64,000 nt of DNA from Bog-473 sp963704355 (GTDB taxonomy: Bacteria > Actinomycetota > Acidimicrobiia > Acidimicrobiales > RAAP-2). The notes beneath the pieces are model-generated. The model saw only the letters and a program-made list of their open reading frames with translations, did not search any database and was not told the DNA's origin. Positions 16,457-25,092 of this stretch are shown piece by piece. Numbering within the stretch: the stretch's first letter is position 1; the number at the start of each line of letters is the position of its first letter. The stretch spans positions 2,418,001-2,482,000 of the forward strand of contig OY969891.1 of the NCBI GenBank assembly GCA_963704355.1, given 5' to 3'. The position numbers and the translations under genes were made by a program.

Positions 16457-16921
16457 AATTGGTGCAAAGGTCGGCAATCAACCGGCCGCGAGGATTGACG
16501 CGGATGGCCGCGCATCACGAGCCTCGTACACCACTCGTTGGGGCTTGACCGAGCTCGAGTCCTTGACGGTGACCGAACTGGCCAACGAGGGACTCGACGC
16601 ATCCACTGCCGTGGGAAAGCCAAAGCGCAAAGCCGGGAAGTGACCAGCGCAGAGCTGCCGTCGCACCTGGTTAGCGAGTTTTGTCGCTGACCCTCAATCA
16701 ATTGTCGCAGGTCAGGGGAGGTTTTCAACGCTACTGCGGGAGCGCCGGATCAGTCACCGCGGGCTCTTCGGATCTCTGCGGGAACTCACAGGGTGTGGGT
16801 GGATTGGCGGCGACACGCGGACTGCGTCTTGCACACTGCGTCTTCACCAATGGCTCGGATCGGTCCCAACAACGTTGGAGCGAGTGGACGTCGAGCGATG
16901 GTCGATCGCCTACTCAAGGTA
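16457..16921. other. gene-poor flank of IS256 with a short coding remnant
   Basis: No complete gene is seen. The plus strand has an in-frame tail at about 16550-16643 (ELESLTVTELANEGLDAS, ending GKPKRKAGK and a stop) that looks like the end of a lost protein. The inverted terminal 17-mer at 16677-16693 follows it. Nothing is recognised from 16700 to 16921. Confidence 0.4.
16677..16693. repeat. right terminal repeat of the mobile segment
   Basis: AGTTTTGTCGCTGACCC is the inverted counterpart of 12106-12122 with one mismatch. A second looser copy (TTGTCGCAGGTCAGG) follows at about 16701, like the repeated ends of some transposons. Confidence 0.5.
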
Positions 16922-17227
16922 CTAGCTGGCAGGCTTAAGTCGAGGGCAGATCAGTCGTAGGCCGATCCACGCGATCTCGATGCCAACGGCAACGCCGATC
17001 ACTGTGTCGGCGAAACGGAGGATCGGCTTCCGCCAGGCCTCGTTCGGGCTTAAGGCGGCGACGACCAACACGACCGCCGTGGTGATCGCGGCGGTAATGG
17101 CGTCGTCGGGGCGTCCCAGCACGGTGACGGCAAGTCCACTGATCGCGATGAATTTCGGCAGGGTCCAGCTGTGAAATGAGAAGAAAGCTGGGAGCTGTCT
17201 GGCCCTCGAGTCAGTCACGGACAGCAT
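16922..17227 (-). pseudogene. FUSC-family membrane protein fragment
   Basis: A 101-codon frame from ATG 17227 that reads as the C-terminal half of a small FUSC/aromatic-acid-exporter-type protein: FIAISGLAVTVLG, AITAAITTAVVLVVAALSP, then the family-typical PILRFADTVIGVAVGIEIAW. Three hydrophobic helices are visible. It overlaps the start of the maleylpyruvate-isomerase remnant on the other strand and has no ribosome site, so a truncated remnant is more likely than a gene. The frame remains open upstream to 17767 but with no protein-like sequence. Confidence 0.45.
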
Positions 17228-17907
17228 GCCCTGCCCAAGAGATAGGACGGTGCCGGTGCGGACCGTCGGCACGGTCGCACGACACGTGGCGGGTACGCAT
17301 CGCGTCGTGGCCGAAGTGGTCCGAGGACGGCCCGACGCCGACTTCGGCCTGTTCTCTGAACTACGAGCGCCACCGAAAGACTCCCCGGAGTTCGTCGAAT
17401 GGTTCCGCTCGGGGACGGCGTCGCCACTAGAGCACCTATCCGAGCGTCCCAGCCGACGACGAATGTTGGTCGTGGTACGCGTCCGGGCATCGCGTTGGTC
17501 GGTGGGCCCGTCGCATGGCATTCGAAGGCGTCGTCCACCGCTGGGACACCGATGCCGCACAAGGACGAAATTTCTCGGTCGCATCCGAGATCGCCGCTGA
17601 CGGTACCGACGGTTTCCTGGATGTCTTCGTCGCAGCGTCGCGGGCTGTACACCAGTCCCCGGCCGGACCGACGATGAGTTTCGAGTGCAGCGATAGAAAT
17701 GACCGGTGGTGGCTCGATCTGTCAGAGCTGAGAGGCAGAATCGTGCGTCGCGACCCTCGCAATGCATCGATACGGATCCGCGGAACCGCGGAACAGCTCC
17801 TTCTCATGTTCTGGGGTCAGTGTCCCATATCTGATGCTGCTAGCGCGGAGGTCTCCGGCGATATCGGAGAGCTGGAGCAGCGGTCGGAACTCATTCCGTC
17901 CAGGTGA
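17226..17907 (+). pseudogene. mycothiol-dependent maleylpyruvate isomerase family remnant
   Basis: The first frame carries the DinB-like N-terminal part without its usual first 25 residues (VGTVARHVAGTHRVVAEVVRG, later EFVEWFRSG). The C-terminal domain lies in another frame: ECWSWYASG, then ARRMAFEGVVHRWDTDAA, AADGTDGFLDVFV and IRIRGTAEQLLLMFWGQ, all typical of the family. The frames join near 17447-17450, one base apart. With its truncated start and frameshift it should be inactive. The family uses mycothiol, which supports an actinobacterial origin. Confidence 0.65.
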
Positions 17908-18244
17908 GGACTTACAAATGTCTCGCCCCCGATTGGCGTACGTCGCGATCCGGCCTGTCGTTGTCGTAGTCGGCGCCGCTGCTGGAAAGTCCCGATGGTG
18001 CGCTGGATGTGCCCAAGGAGAGTCCTCTGAGGGCTCATCGCATCAACGCCTCGTCACCGGTGGACGGGCCGCAAACTGGGTGGACGCCGCAGCGCGTCAG
18101 GGGACCAGCCAGAGAACTGCTTGTGCTCAACACCAGGTCCAAAATCATCTCGTAACTCTCCGGCGCCGGCTGTGCTGAGTGATCGCCCAAACTACGTCGC
18201 TATGGTATGCCGTGTTCACCAGAGGCAGCGATGGAGGGGAAGCA
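17908..18244. other. intergenic region, nothing recognised
   Basis: About 340 bases between the isomerase remnant and the reductase gene. No coding sequence, RNA or clear repeat was found; it belongs to the same decayed zone. Confidence 0.4.
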
Positions 18245-19294
18245 GTGACGATCCGTGTCGTGCAGTGGACGACGGGCAACGTCGGCAAGCAGTCGGTCGA
18301 GGCGGTCATGAAGCGGCCGGATCTCGAGCTGGTTGGTTGCTACTCCTGGTCGGAAGATAAGTCCGGCAAGGACATCGGTGAACTGTGCGGCCTCCCGCCG
18401 ATCGGGCTCAGGGCGACGCACGACGTCGACGCGCTGATGGCTCTCGAGCCAGATTGCGTCATATACAACCCGATGTCGTTCAACGTTAATGAGATGGTCC
18501 GCATCCTCGAATCCGGTGCCAACATCGTGGCCACAGCGGCGTTCATCAACGGCCAGTCGTATCCCGACGATGGACGGCAACGGATTCTCGATGCCTGTGC
18601 GAAGGGTGGCAGCTCGATGTTTGGCAGTGGCGTGAGCCCGGGCTACATCGAGCTCATCACTGTGGCGTTGGCCAACGCCTCGGACCGCATCGATCACGTG
18701 CTGATCAGCGAAGAGGCCGATACCACTGCGTACGACTCGCCGCCCACAGAGATCCCCGTGGGCTTCGGCCGGCCGCTCGACGACCCCGCACTGCCCGGCA
18801 TGACCGCAGCGGCAACTGTGGTCTTCAGCGAGGCAGTCGCCCTGGTGGGTGACGCCTTGGGGGTCGTATTCGACGAGATCGTGTGCGAGGCCGAGTACGC
18901 CAAGACTACTAAGGAGCTCGACCTCGGGTCATGGACGCTGGCCAAGGACACCGTCGCCGGCGTCACGATCCACTGGCTCGGCAAGATAGGTGGCAAGAGC
19001 ATCGTAGAGATGCGCGTGCGCTGGCGAAAAGGCGACGCGCTCAAGCCCGACTGGGACGTTGGCATGGGGTGGACGATTGAGATCCAGGGCCGGCCAACGA
19101 TCACTACGAAGATCGACATCTTGCCGCCGCCGTACTTCGAGGCGACGACCATGGAGGAGTTCATGATCCTCGGGCACATCCTCACGGCGTTGCCCGTCAT
19201 CAACGCCATCCCAGCTGTCGTGGCCGCGCCCCCTGGGATCGTCACCTACGAGGACATCCCCGTCCCGCTCCCCCAGGGCTACGTCCCGATCTGA
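18245..19294 (+). CDS. NAD(P)-binding dihydrodipicolinate-reductase-like / 2,4-diaminopentanoate dehydrogenase-like protein
   Basis: A 349-residue Rossmann-fold oxidoreductase: VTIRVVQWTTGNVGKQSVEAV at the N-terminus binds the nucleotide, and GCYSWSEDKSGKDIGELCG follows. Sequence to IPLPQGYVPI at the C-terminus matches a group common in mycobacteria and other actinobacteria, annotated as dihydrodipicolinate reductase or amine dehydrogenase. The true lysine-pathway enzyme is shorter, so that role is unlikely. GTG at 18245 follows GAGGGGAAG; an in-frame ATG at 18203 is less convincing. It is the only intact non-mobile gene in the 12-19.6 kb zone. Confidence 0.8.
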   Translation: MTIRVVQWTTGNVGKQSVEAVMKRPDLELVGCYSWSEDKSGKDIGELCGLPPIGLRATHDVDALMALEPDCVIYNPMSFNVNEMVRILESGANIVATAAFINGQSYPDDGRQRILDACAKGGSSMFGSGVSPGYIELITVALANASDRIDHVLISEEADTTAYDSPPTEIPVGFGRPLDDPALPGMTAAATVVFSEAVALVGDALGVVFDEIVCEAEYAKTTKELDLGSWTLAKDTVAGVTIHWLGKIGGKSIVEMRVRWRKGDALKPDWDVGMGWTIEIQGRPTITTKIDILPPPYFEATTMEEFMILGHILTALPVINAIPAVVAAPPGIVTYEDIPVPLPQGYVPI

Positions 19295-19461
19295 CCGATA
19301 AGCAACGCGCCGGCAGGCGAGAGCTCCCGCCCAGGCGACGGTTTGGGCGTGAACGTCACCGATAGACAGGCACCAGGTTCTTGTTCGACCGAAAGGGCCA
19401 TCTCCTAATGCCCCGTAAATCCTCGGGCGATACCGGAACCCGTTCAAAGGCGCGGCCGACG

Positions 19462-19655
<194 letters not shown>

Positions 19656-20033
19656 CGCTCACCGTCTTCCGCTCTCGAAGGGTCAGGGTGTAGCCGGAAC
19701 AGGGAAGCGGACACACCCAGTTCGGTGCCGCCAATGACACTGCAGACAGCGCGGGCGTGGCTGCGACGGAGGCAGAGGGCAGGGTGCACGCCGTCGGATC
19801 GAGCCACCCGGGTTCCATGTTCGCGTCAGCTGCCGCGCTTCTTTGCCGGTCCCGACTTCGTGAACCACCGGCCGGAATCCCGTGTCTCATTCAGTCGACC
19901 CGCTTCCCCTCAGCGGAAACTGCAACATCGGAACTGTCATGGAACCAAGAACCCGGCGAACGATGCGCGCGCAGCTGTGCTGACCTGTGATCACAGCGGT
20001 GGGCTCACGGGTGTGGGGCGTCGCCGCCTTACG

Positions 20034-21236
20034 TCATGCAGCGGCCAAGGGTAGGCGGACGGTGAAGCAGCATCCACCCGATTCATTCGCCACCTCGATG
20101 TCCCCCCCGTGCGCGTGCACCAGGCCCTGAGCGATGGCCAGACCCAGTCCCGCCCGCTTGTCCGGCTTGGGGCTCCTGGCCGCGTCGCCGCGGTAGCTCA
20201 GTTCGAAGACCCGGGCCAGGTCCGCCTCGGCGATGCCACCGCAGCCGTCACGCACCGTCAGAACGGTCTCGTCGTCGTTGACTCGGGCCCGCACGCTCAC
20301 TTCACCGCCTGCGGGCGTGTGGCGCAGCGCGTTCTCGAGCAAGTTGCGCAAGATGCGGAGGAACTCGGTAGTTGAGAGCCTCACCTTGGCCGAGGTCCCC
20401 TCGACCTGCCCGACGACGTGCACACCCTTGGCCTTCGCCATTGGGCCCACGAGCGCGAGCGCATCCGAAACCACGTCGTTGAGCGAGACCAACTCGAGGT
20501 TCAGGTTCAAGAGGCCGCTATGGATGCGGCTGAGGCGGAAGAGGTCGTCGACCATCCCGTCGAGGCGGGTGACTTCGCTTTTGATGGTCCGGTAGTAGCG
20601 GGACACCGTCTCGGGATCGGTCACGACGCCGTCCTCCAACGCCTCGGTCAGCGCCTGGATCCCTGCCAACGGCGTCCGCAGGTCGTGCGAGATCCATGCC
20701 ACCAGTTCGCGGCGGGACGCATCGAGCGAGCGTTCCCGCAAGATCGACTCGTGCAGTTGTTCTCCGATCTCCTGCAGCTGACTCGCCAGGTTGGAGAGCT
20801 CGAGTGTCGGAACCGGGCCAGGGGGATCGTGTGGACGCTGACCAAGCGACGACGCCAGACGACCGACCGTACCGATGCCCTGGCGGAGGGTCCTGGCCAG
20901 GACGATGGCGGTCAAACCGCCGACCGTTGCCGCGGCGACCAGGACGACGATGACGGTCCGCTCGTCCTTGGCGGACAGGAACATGCGCGAGCCGGCCAGC
21001 ACCGTCCCGGCTACGACGCCGAGCACCGTGGTCAGGGCGGCCACCCAGAGGTAGACGGACAACTGTCTCTGACCGAGATGATGCGTCACCATCAACCCGA
21101 GCAACGACAGCACGAGCGCGGCGCCGGCAGCCAGTGCGACCACTTCGGTCGCCGCCGCGGGGGTGTCGCCGAACGAGAGGGCGAGGAGCCATGCGGCGCC
21201 GATTCCCGCCGCACCAAGCAGAACGATACGGCTCAT
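20034..21236 (-). CDS. two-component sensor histidine kinase
   Basis: A 400-residue membrane kinase. Helices occupy about residues 3-25, 30-55, 62-85 and 95-118, with little extracellular sequence, so it may sense membrane or intramembrane signals. A HAMP-like linker leads to the phosphoacceptor motif WISHDLRTPLAG near residue 190, the N box RNLLENALRHTP, and the ATP lid residues RDGCGGI and GLGLAIAQG. The ATG at 21236 overlaps the response regulator stop (ATGA), so the two form one operon. The pair is divergent from the aminotransferase-molybdoenzyme operon, a likely target. Confidence 0.92.
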   Translation of the reverse strand: MSRIVLLGAAGIGAAWLLALSFGDTPAAATEVVALAAGAALVLSLLGLMVTHHLGQRQLSVYLWVAALTTVLGVVAGTVLAGSRMFLSAKDERTVIVVLVAAATVGGLTAIVLARTLRQGIGTVGRLASSLGQRPHDPPGPVPTLELSNLASQLQEIGEQLHESILRERSLDASRRELVAWISHDLRTPLAGIQALTEALEDGVVTDPETVSRYYRTIKSEVTRLDGMVDDLFRLSRIHSGLLNLNLELVSLNDVVSDALALVGPMAKAKGVHVVGQVEGTSAKVRLSTTEFLRILRNLLENALRHTPAGGEVSVRARVNDDETVLTVRDGCGGIAEADLARVFELSYRGDAARSPKPDKRAGLGLAIAQGLVHAHGGDIEVANESGGCCFTVRLPLAAA

Positions 21237-21925
21237 GCCGCGAACTGGTAGCCGACGCCCCACACGGTGAGGATTCGGGCGGGGTTGCTGGGGTCGGGCT
21301 CGAGCTTCTCGCGAAGGCGGCGGATGTGCACCGTGATAGTGGCGCTGTCCCCGTACGTCCAGCCCCAGACCGCCTCGAGCAGTTCTTCGCGGCGGAACAC
21401 CACACCTGGGTTGCGCATAAGGAGGACGAGCAGGTCCAACTCTCGGGGGGTCAGCACGATCTTGCGGTGGGCGAGAGTCACCCGGCGGGCACCCACGTCG
21501 ACCGCAAGCTCGCCGGCCCTCAGCGTGGGGCCCGTGGTCAGGCATGGGGCGACGTCCGCTGCGCTGCGGTTCAGAACCGACTTGACCCGTGCGGTGACCT
21601 CGCGCGGCGAGAACGGCTTGGTGACGTAGTCGTCCGCTCCGACCTCGAGGCCACCGACCCTATCCTCCTCTTCGCCTAGCGCCGTGAGCATGATGACGGG
21701 GACGCGGCCCATGAGGCGGATGCGGCGGAAGAAGTCAAGCCCGTGCATCTCGGGCAACATGAGATCGAGCACGATCAGGTCGGGGAGATTTTGCGTCGCT
21801 GCCTCCAGCGCGGCGCTCCCGTCCGCCGCCGAGCGCACCTCGAAACCTTCGCGGTCGAGGTACCGGGTCAGCACCTCCACCACCGTGGGGTCGTCGTCCA
21901 CCACCAGGATCTGCGGTTTGGCCAC
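21233..21925 (-). CDS. OmpR-family response regulator
   Basis: A 230-residue regulator. The receiver domain (QILVVDDDPTVVEVL, phosphoacceptor Asp in LIVLDLMLPEMHG, Thr in VIMLTALGE, Lys in VTKPFSP) is followed by a winged-helix DNA-binding domain (LTPRELDLLVLLMRNPG, ITVHIRRLREKLEPDP, VWGVGYQFAA). The start is set at GTG 21925 since TACGAT (21938-21933, minus) lies 7 bases upstream, the leaderless pattern seen in many genes here. It is co-transcribed with the histidine kinase and divergent, across about 115 bases, from the aminotransferase operon. Confidence 0.92.
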   Translation of the reverse strand: MAKPQILVVDDDPTVVEVLTRYLDREGFEVRSAADGSAALEAATQNLPDLIVLDLMLPEMHGLDFFRRIRLMGRVPVIMLTALGEEEDRVGGLEVGADDYVTKPFSPREVTARVKSVLNRSAADVAPCLTTGPTLRAGELAVDVGARRVTLAHRKIVLTPRELDLLVLLMRNPGVVFRREELLEAVWGWTYGDSATITVHIRRLREKLEPDPSNPARILTVWGVGYQFAA

Positions 21926-21932
21926 GAGCACG

Positions 21933-21938
21933 ATCGTA
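21933..21938 (-). promoter_or_regulatory. -10 box of the two-component operon
   Basis: TACGAT on the minus strand ends 7 bases before the GTG at 21925; no Shine-Dalgarno precedes that start. Confidence 0.5.
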
Positions 21939-22026
21939 GGACGCTCGCCGGGGACCACGCCCAGCGCACCCCAGAAGTTAAGAGAATGGTTAGGTCTGAG
22001 CCATTCCTCCGTCAGGTGGCGGCGCA

Positions 22027-22032
22027 TATGGT
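22027..22032 (+). promoter_or_regulatory. -10 box of the aminotransferase operon
   Basis: TATGGT ends 8 bases before the GTG at 22041. The 90-base gap shared with the divergent two-component operon is the natural place for its binding site. Confidence 0.4.
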
Positions 22033-22040
22033 CGGCGAGC

Positions 22041-23228
22041 GTGAACCTTGCGGCGTCGCACGCCCCCGTGCTGGCCCAGCGTCCGGAGCCCGGGGCGTTC
22101 CCCGGCATCGTCGGTGTGCCGCGCTCTCAGCTCGAACGCTGGTTCTCCGGTTGGGGCGGGCCACCCCGACTGGATCTCGCCCGCAGCGGAGCATCGGGGC
22201 TGACCGCCCGCCAGCTCCTGCGCCTCGCCACGCCCGGCGACGTCGAGGCCTATCTCGACATGCCCTTGGACTATGGCCCAGGGATTGGAACCGAGCGTCT
22301 CCGCGCTGCCGCCGCCACCGTTTCCGGCTGTTCGCCCGAAGACGTTGTCATCACCCACGGCGCCATCGAGGCACTCCTTCTCGCCTGCGCCGCGTCACTC
22401 GAGAGCCGGTCCGCGGTCGCGGTTGCGGCACCGGGCTACGAGGGCCTGTTCCGAGCGGCCGAGGCGGCCGGAGGGGTGGTGCAACCGGTGCGAGTGTGGA
22501 GCCCCGGTGCGTCCGGTCTCGACTTCGGCCGGCTGCTGGATCTCGACCTGCGGCGCTATGGCGCGGTGGTCGTCAATTCGCCCCACAATCCCACCGGTCT
22601 CACCGCAGCCGCGCCGGACCTGGCCGAACTCGCCGAGCGATGCGCCGCCGCCGGCGCGACCCTCGTCGTCGACCAGGTGTCCCTCGGAACCCTCGATCCG
22701 GACGCGCTCCCCGTGCTGCGGCAAGCGCCTGGCTCGACGGCGATCGTGCAGATCGGCGACGTGAGCAAGGCGTTCGGGCTTGGCGGGCTCCGCGTGGGGT
22801 GGTGCGCGTCGCCTCAACCGGCGCACCGGACCCGCATCGCGGAGTTGCGCGACGTCACCAGCTTGGCGAACTCGGCGCTGAGCCAACACTTGGCCGCCAT
22901 CGCGTTGGAGAACCGCGGGGCTCTGTCGGCGGCACCGACGGCCCGGTCGAACCTCGAGCGCTTGTGGGCGCAGCTGGAGGGGTTCGCCCAATCGGGGGGA
23001 TGGAGCACGCCGGCCGACGGACTCGTCGCCTTTCCCGCCTTCCCGCTCTCGGTACCCGCCCTCGTGTTCGCGGACCGACTCCGCGAACACTTCGGTGTGG
23101 CCGTGACACCGGGATCGTTCTTCGGGTTCGAACGTCATCTCCGCGTCGGGCTCGGCCTCGCTCCGGCGCTCTTCGCGGAGGCGCTCGATCTGATCCGCTA
23201 TGCGCTCGAGACCGGGGTTGGTGTATGA
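22041..23228 (+). CDS. PLP-dependent aminotransferase, class I/II
   Basis: A 395-residue fold-type I aminotransferase. Visible marks are GAIEALLLACAA (cofactor phosphate region), VVNSPHNPTG (the conserved Asn-Pro), VVDQVSLG (cofactor Asp, with the usual nearby Tyr replaced), and GDVSKAFGLGGLRVGW with the Schiff-base lysine. The C-terminal arginine segment is ERHLRVGLG. GTG 22041 is the best start; the frame is open further upstream only as a shadow of the response regulator gene. It heads seven genes joined by 1- to 4-base overlaps. Amino donor and acceptor are unknown; a role in making an amino sugar or lipid head group would fit its neighbours. Confidence 0.82.
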   Translation: MNLAASHAPVLAQRPEPGAFPGIVGVPRSQLERWFSGWGGPPRLDLARSGASGLTARQLLRLATPGDVEAYLDMPLDYGPGIGTERLRAAAATVSGCSPEDVVITHGAIEALLLACAASLESRSAVAVAAPGYEGLFRAAEAAGGVVQPVRVWSPGASGLDFGRLLDLDLRRYGAVVVNSPHNPTGLTAAAPDLAELAERCAAAGATLVVDQVSLGTLDPDALPVLRQAPGSTAIVQIGDVSKAFGLGGLRVGWCASPQPAHRTRIAELRDVTSLANSALSQHLAAIALENRGALSAAPTARSNLERLWAQLEGFAQSGGWSTPADGLVAFPAFPLSVPALVFADRLREHFGVAVTPGSFFGFERHLRVGLGLAPALFAEALDLIRYALETGVGV

Positions 23229-24589
23229 GACCCGGAGAACTCGACGCCGTGCCCGACCGACCCCCGGCCCCCGACAAGGGCTCGCGGCACCGGCGCGCCA
23301 TGGATCGACCGAGGGGCGCCAAGGCCGCGCCACCAGGACCCTTCCGTGCGAGGTGGTGGAGGAGCCCGCTGCGCGGTCCCTGGCTGACCTCCTACTTCGG
23401 GTCGATTCTGCTCGTGGGCATCCCGGTGATGTTTCTCACCGGGCTCGTCTCGTACGCGTCCTACAACCCGCGGTTGGCCGGCAACGACACCACGCCGGGC
23501 AAGGGGATCCTGGGCTTCTACCTCTTCTCCTGGGTCACCAGCCCGTCCTGGATCTACCGGGTCAGTCAGGGGACGCATGTCGTCCTCGGCCTCACCCTGG
23601 TGCCCATCGTCCTCGCCAAACTGTGGTCCGTCATCCCGAAGCTGTTCGAGTGGCCCGGGGTTCGCTCACTAGCGCACTTCCTCGAGCGCCTGAGCCTGAT
23701 TCTCGTCGTAGGGGGCGCGATCTTTGAATTCGCGACTGGGATCGCCGACATCGAGTACTACTATCCGTGGAAGTTCGACTTCTACCAGGCGCACCTTTAC
23801 GGCGCATGGGTTTTCACAGTCGGCTTCGTGGTGCACGTCTGCCTGAAATGGCCGACAATGTGGCGGTCACTCCAGCGCTACAGCCTGCGCGAGATCGTCC
23901 GGACACCACTGGGACGGACGCGTCCAGAACCGGGAGACGGGCACGGTTTGGTGGCATCGGACCCGTCGCCGCCAACTATCTCGCGGCGCGGGGTGTTGGG
24001 TCTGGTGGGTGGCTCGGCGGCCGCCGTGTTCCTGCTGACCGCCGGAGGGACCGTCAGTGTGCTGCGACCGCTCGCCCTGCTCTCGCCGCGGGCACGGAGC
24101 CGGGGCACCGGACCCCATCCCGAGGCCAACGACTTCGAGGTCAACCGCGTCTTCGCTGCGACGGGCATCCCGGTCTCCGCAACCGGCGACAGCTGGCGTC
24201 TCGTCCTCAGCGGACCGCGCACCGTGTCGTTGTCACGCCCCGAGCTGATGGCGATGCCCCTGGCCACCGAGGTCCTCCCTATTGCCTGCGTCGAGGGTTG
24301 GTCGACCGTGCAGACTTGGACGGGCGTGCGTTTGCTGGACCTGGCGCGGCTGGCCGGTGTCGACCACGCCGTCGACGTGGAGGTGGAGTCGCTCGAGAAG
24401 CCGGGTCAACCCTTCCGCTCAGCCACGCTCGCGTCGAACCAGGCCGGCGACCCCCAAACTCTGCTCGCGCTGTGTGTCAACGGCGAGGACATCTCGCTCG
24501 ACCACGGGTACCCGGCTCGCATGATCGCCCCGGCGGCGCCGGGCGTGCATTGCACCAAGTGGGTCGCCGAGCTGAGGTTCCTGACGTGA
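23225..24589 (+). CDS. cytochrome b561-type membrane domain fused to a sulfite-oxidase-like molybdopterin domain
   Basis: A 454-residue fusion. Residues about 50-220 form a four-helix cytochrome b-like membrane domain with histidines in SQGTHVVLGL, FYQAHLYGAW and GFVVHVCLKW. At about 250-275, PTISRRGVLGLVGGSAAAVF looks like an internal Tat signal that also serves as a fifth helix. The rest is a sulfite-oxidase-fold Moco domain whose ligand cysteine is in PIACVEGWSTVQTWTGV, ending GVHCTKWVAEL. It should oxidise or reduce a substrate outside the membrane and pass electrons through haem b. Start ATG overlaps the aminotransferase stop. Substrate unknown. Confidence 0.85.
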   Translation: MRPGELDAVPDRPPAPDKGSRHRRAMDRPRGAKAAPPGPFRARWWRSPLRGPWLTSYFGSILLVGIPVMFLTGLVSYASYNPRLAGNDTTPGKGILGFYLFSWVTSPSWIYRVSQGTHVVLGLTLVPIVLAKLWSVIPKLFEWPGVRSLAHFLERLSLILVVGGAIFEFATGIADIEYYYPWKFDFYQAHLYGAWVFTVGFVVHVCLKWPTMWRSLQRYSLREIVRTPLGRTRPEPGDGHGLVASDPSPPTISRRGVLGLVGGSAAAVFLLTAGGTVSVLRPLALLSPRARSRGTGPHPEANDFEVNRVFAATGIPVSATGDSWRLVLSGPRTVSLSRPELMAMPLATEVLPIACVEGWSTVQTWTGVRLLDLARLAGVDHAVDVEVESLEKPGQPFRSATLASNQAGDPQTLLALCVNGEDISLDHGYPARMIAPAAPGVHCTKWVAELRFLT

Positions 24590-25092
24590 TAGGTCCGGCT
24601 ACCCCCGACACGGGTGAGCGCCCGCGGTCGTGGTTCCGGCGCCTCTACGGGGCAGGTCCCGCCCACGCGGTGTTGATGATGGCCTGCTTCGCCTTCGCGG
24701 GCTATCTGCTCACGCTCATCATCGGTGCGTCGCACCCCGGCTGGCTCCTGGTGTGGTTCGTCGGGGCCATCGTGCTCCACGACCTGCTCTTCCTCCCCCT
24801 CTACTCGGCGTTTGACCGCCTCCTCACCCGTCGCCGACGGAGGGAGGTCAGTGCACGGCAGGGCCCTACCTGGGTCAACCACCTGCGGGTCCCGGCCGTG
24901 ATCTCGGGTGTGCTCTTACTTGTTACGTTCCCGCTCGTGTTCCGCCTCTCGGATCACGCGTACGCCACCGCCAGCGGGCTTCATGAATCGGTCTACCTCG
25001 AGCGCTGGCTGCTCGTCAGCGCTGGGCTCTTCGCCATCTCCGCGATGGCCTACCTGGTGCGTCGGGACCGACGACGGCGAAACACAGAGTGA
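24586..25092 (+). CDS. four-helix membrane protein
   Basis: A 168-residue protein starting at GTG 24586 in a GTGA overlap with the molybdoenzyme fusion. Four hydrophobic helices are visible: MMACFAFAGYLLTLIIGA, LLVWFVGAIVLHDLLFLPLY, VPAVISGVLLLVTFPLVF and WLLVSAGLFAISAMAYLV, followed by the basic tail RRDRRRRNTE. The HDLLFLPLYSAFDRL segment carries a histidine that could be functional. No family is recognised. Its position between a membrane molybdoenzyme and a glycosyltransferase, with coupled translation, suggests an accessory membrane role. Confidence 0.7.
   Translation: MIGPATPDTGERPRSWFRRLYGAGPAHAVLMMACFAFAGYLLTLIIGASHPGWLLVWFVGAIVLHDLLFLPLYSAFDRLLTRRRRREVSARQGPTWVNHLRVPAVISGVLLLVTFPLVFRLSDHAYATASGLHESVYLERWLLVSAGLFAISAMAYLVRRDRRRRNTE

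Larger units (their letters stand above)
12106..16693. mobile_element. composite mobile segment next to tRNA-Gly
   Basis: The segment is bounded by near-identical inverted 17-mers (12106-12122 and 16677-16693, 16 of 17 bases matching). It contains a frameshifted DDE transposase, a tyrosine-recombinase-like gene, a DUF6788 gene and an IS256 transposase. Whether these belong to one element or are nested insertions is not certain; the boundary repeats are the only evidence for unity. Confidence 0.45.

Noticed and set aside
16478..16666. A second DUF6788-like C-terminus on the minus strand
   Set aside because: Only a short KPQRVVYEA stretch resembles the end of the DUF6788 gene, which could be chance; the rest does not match.
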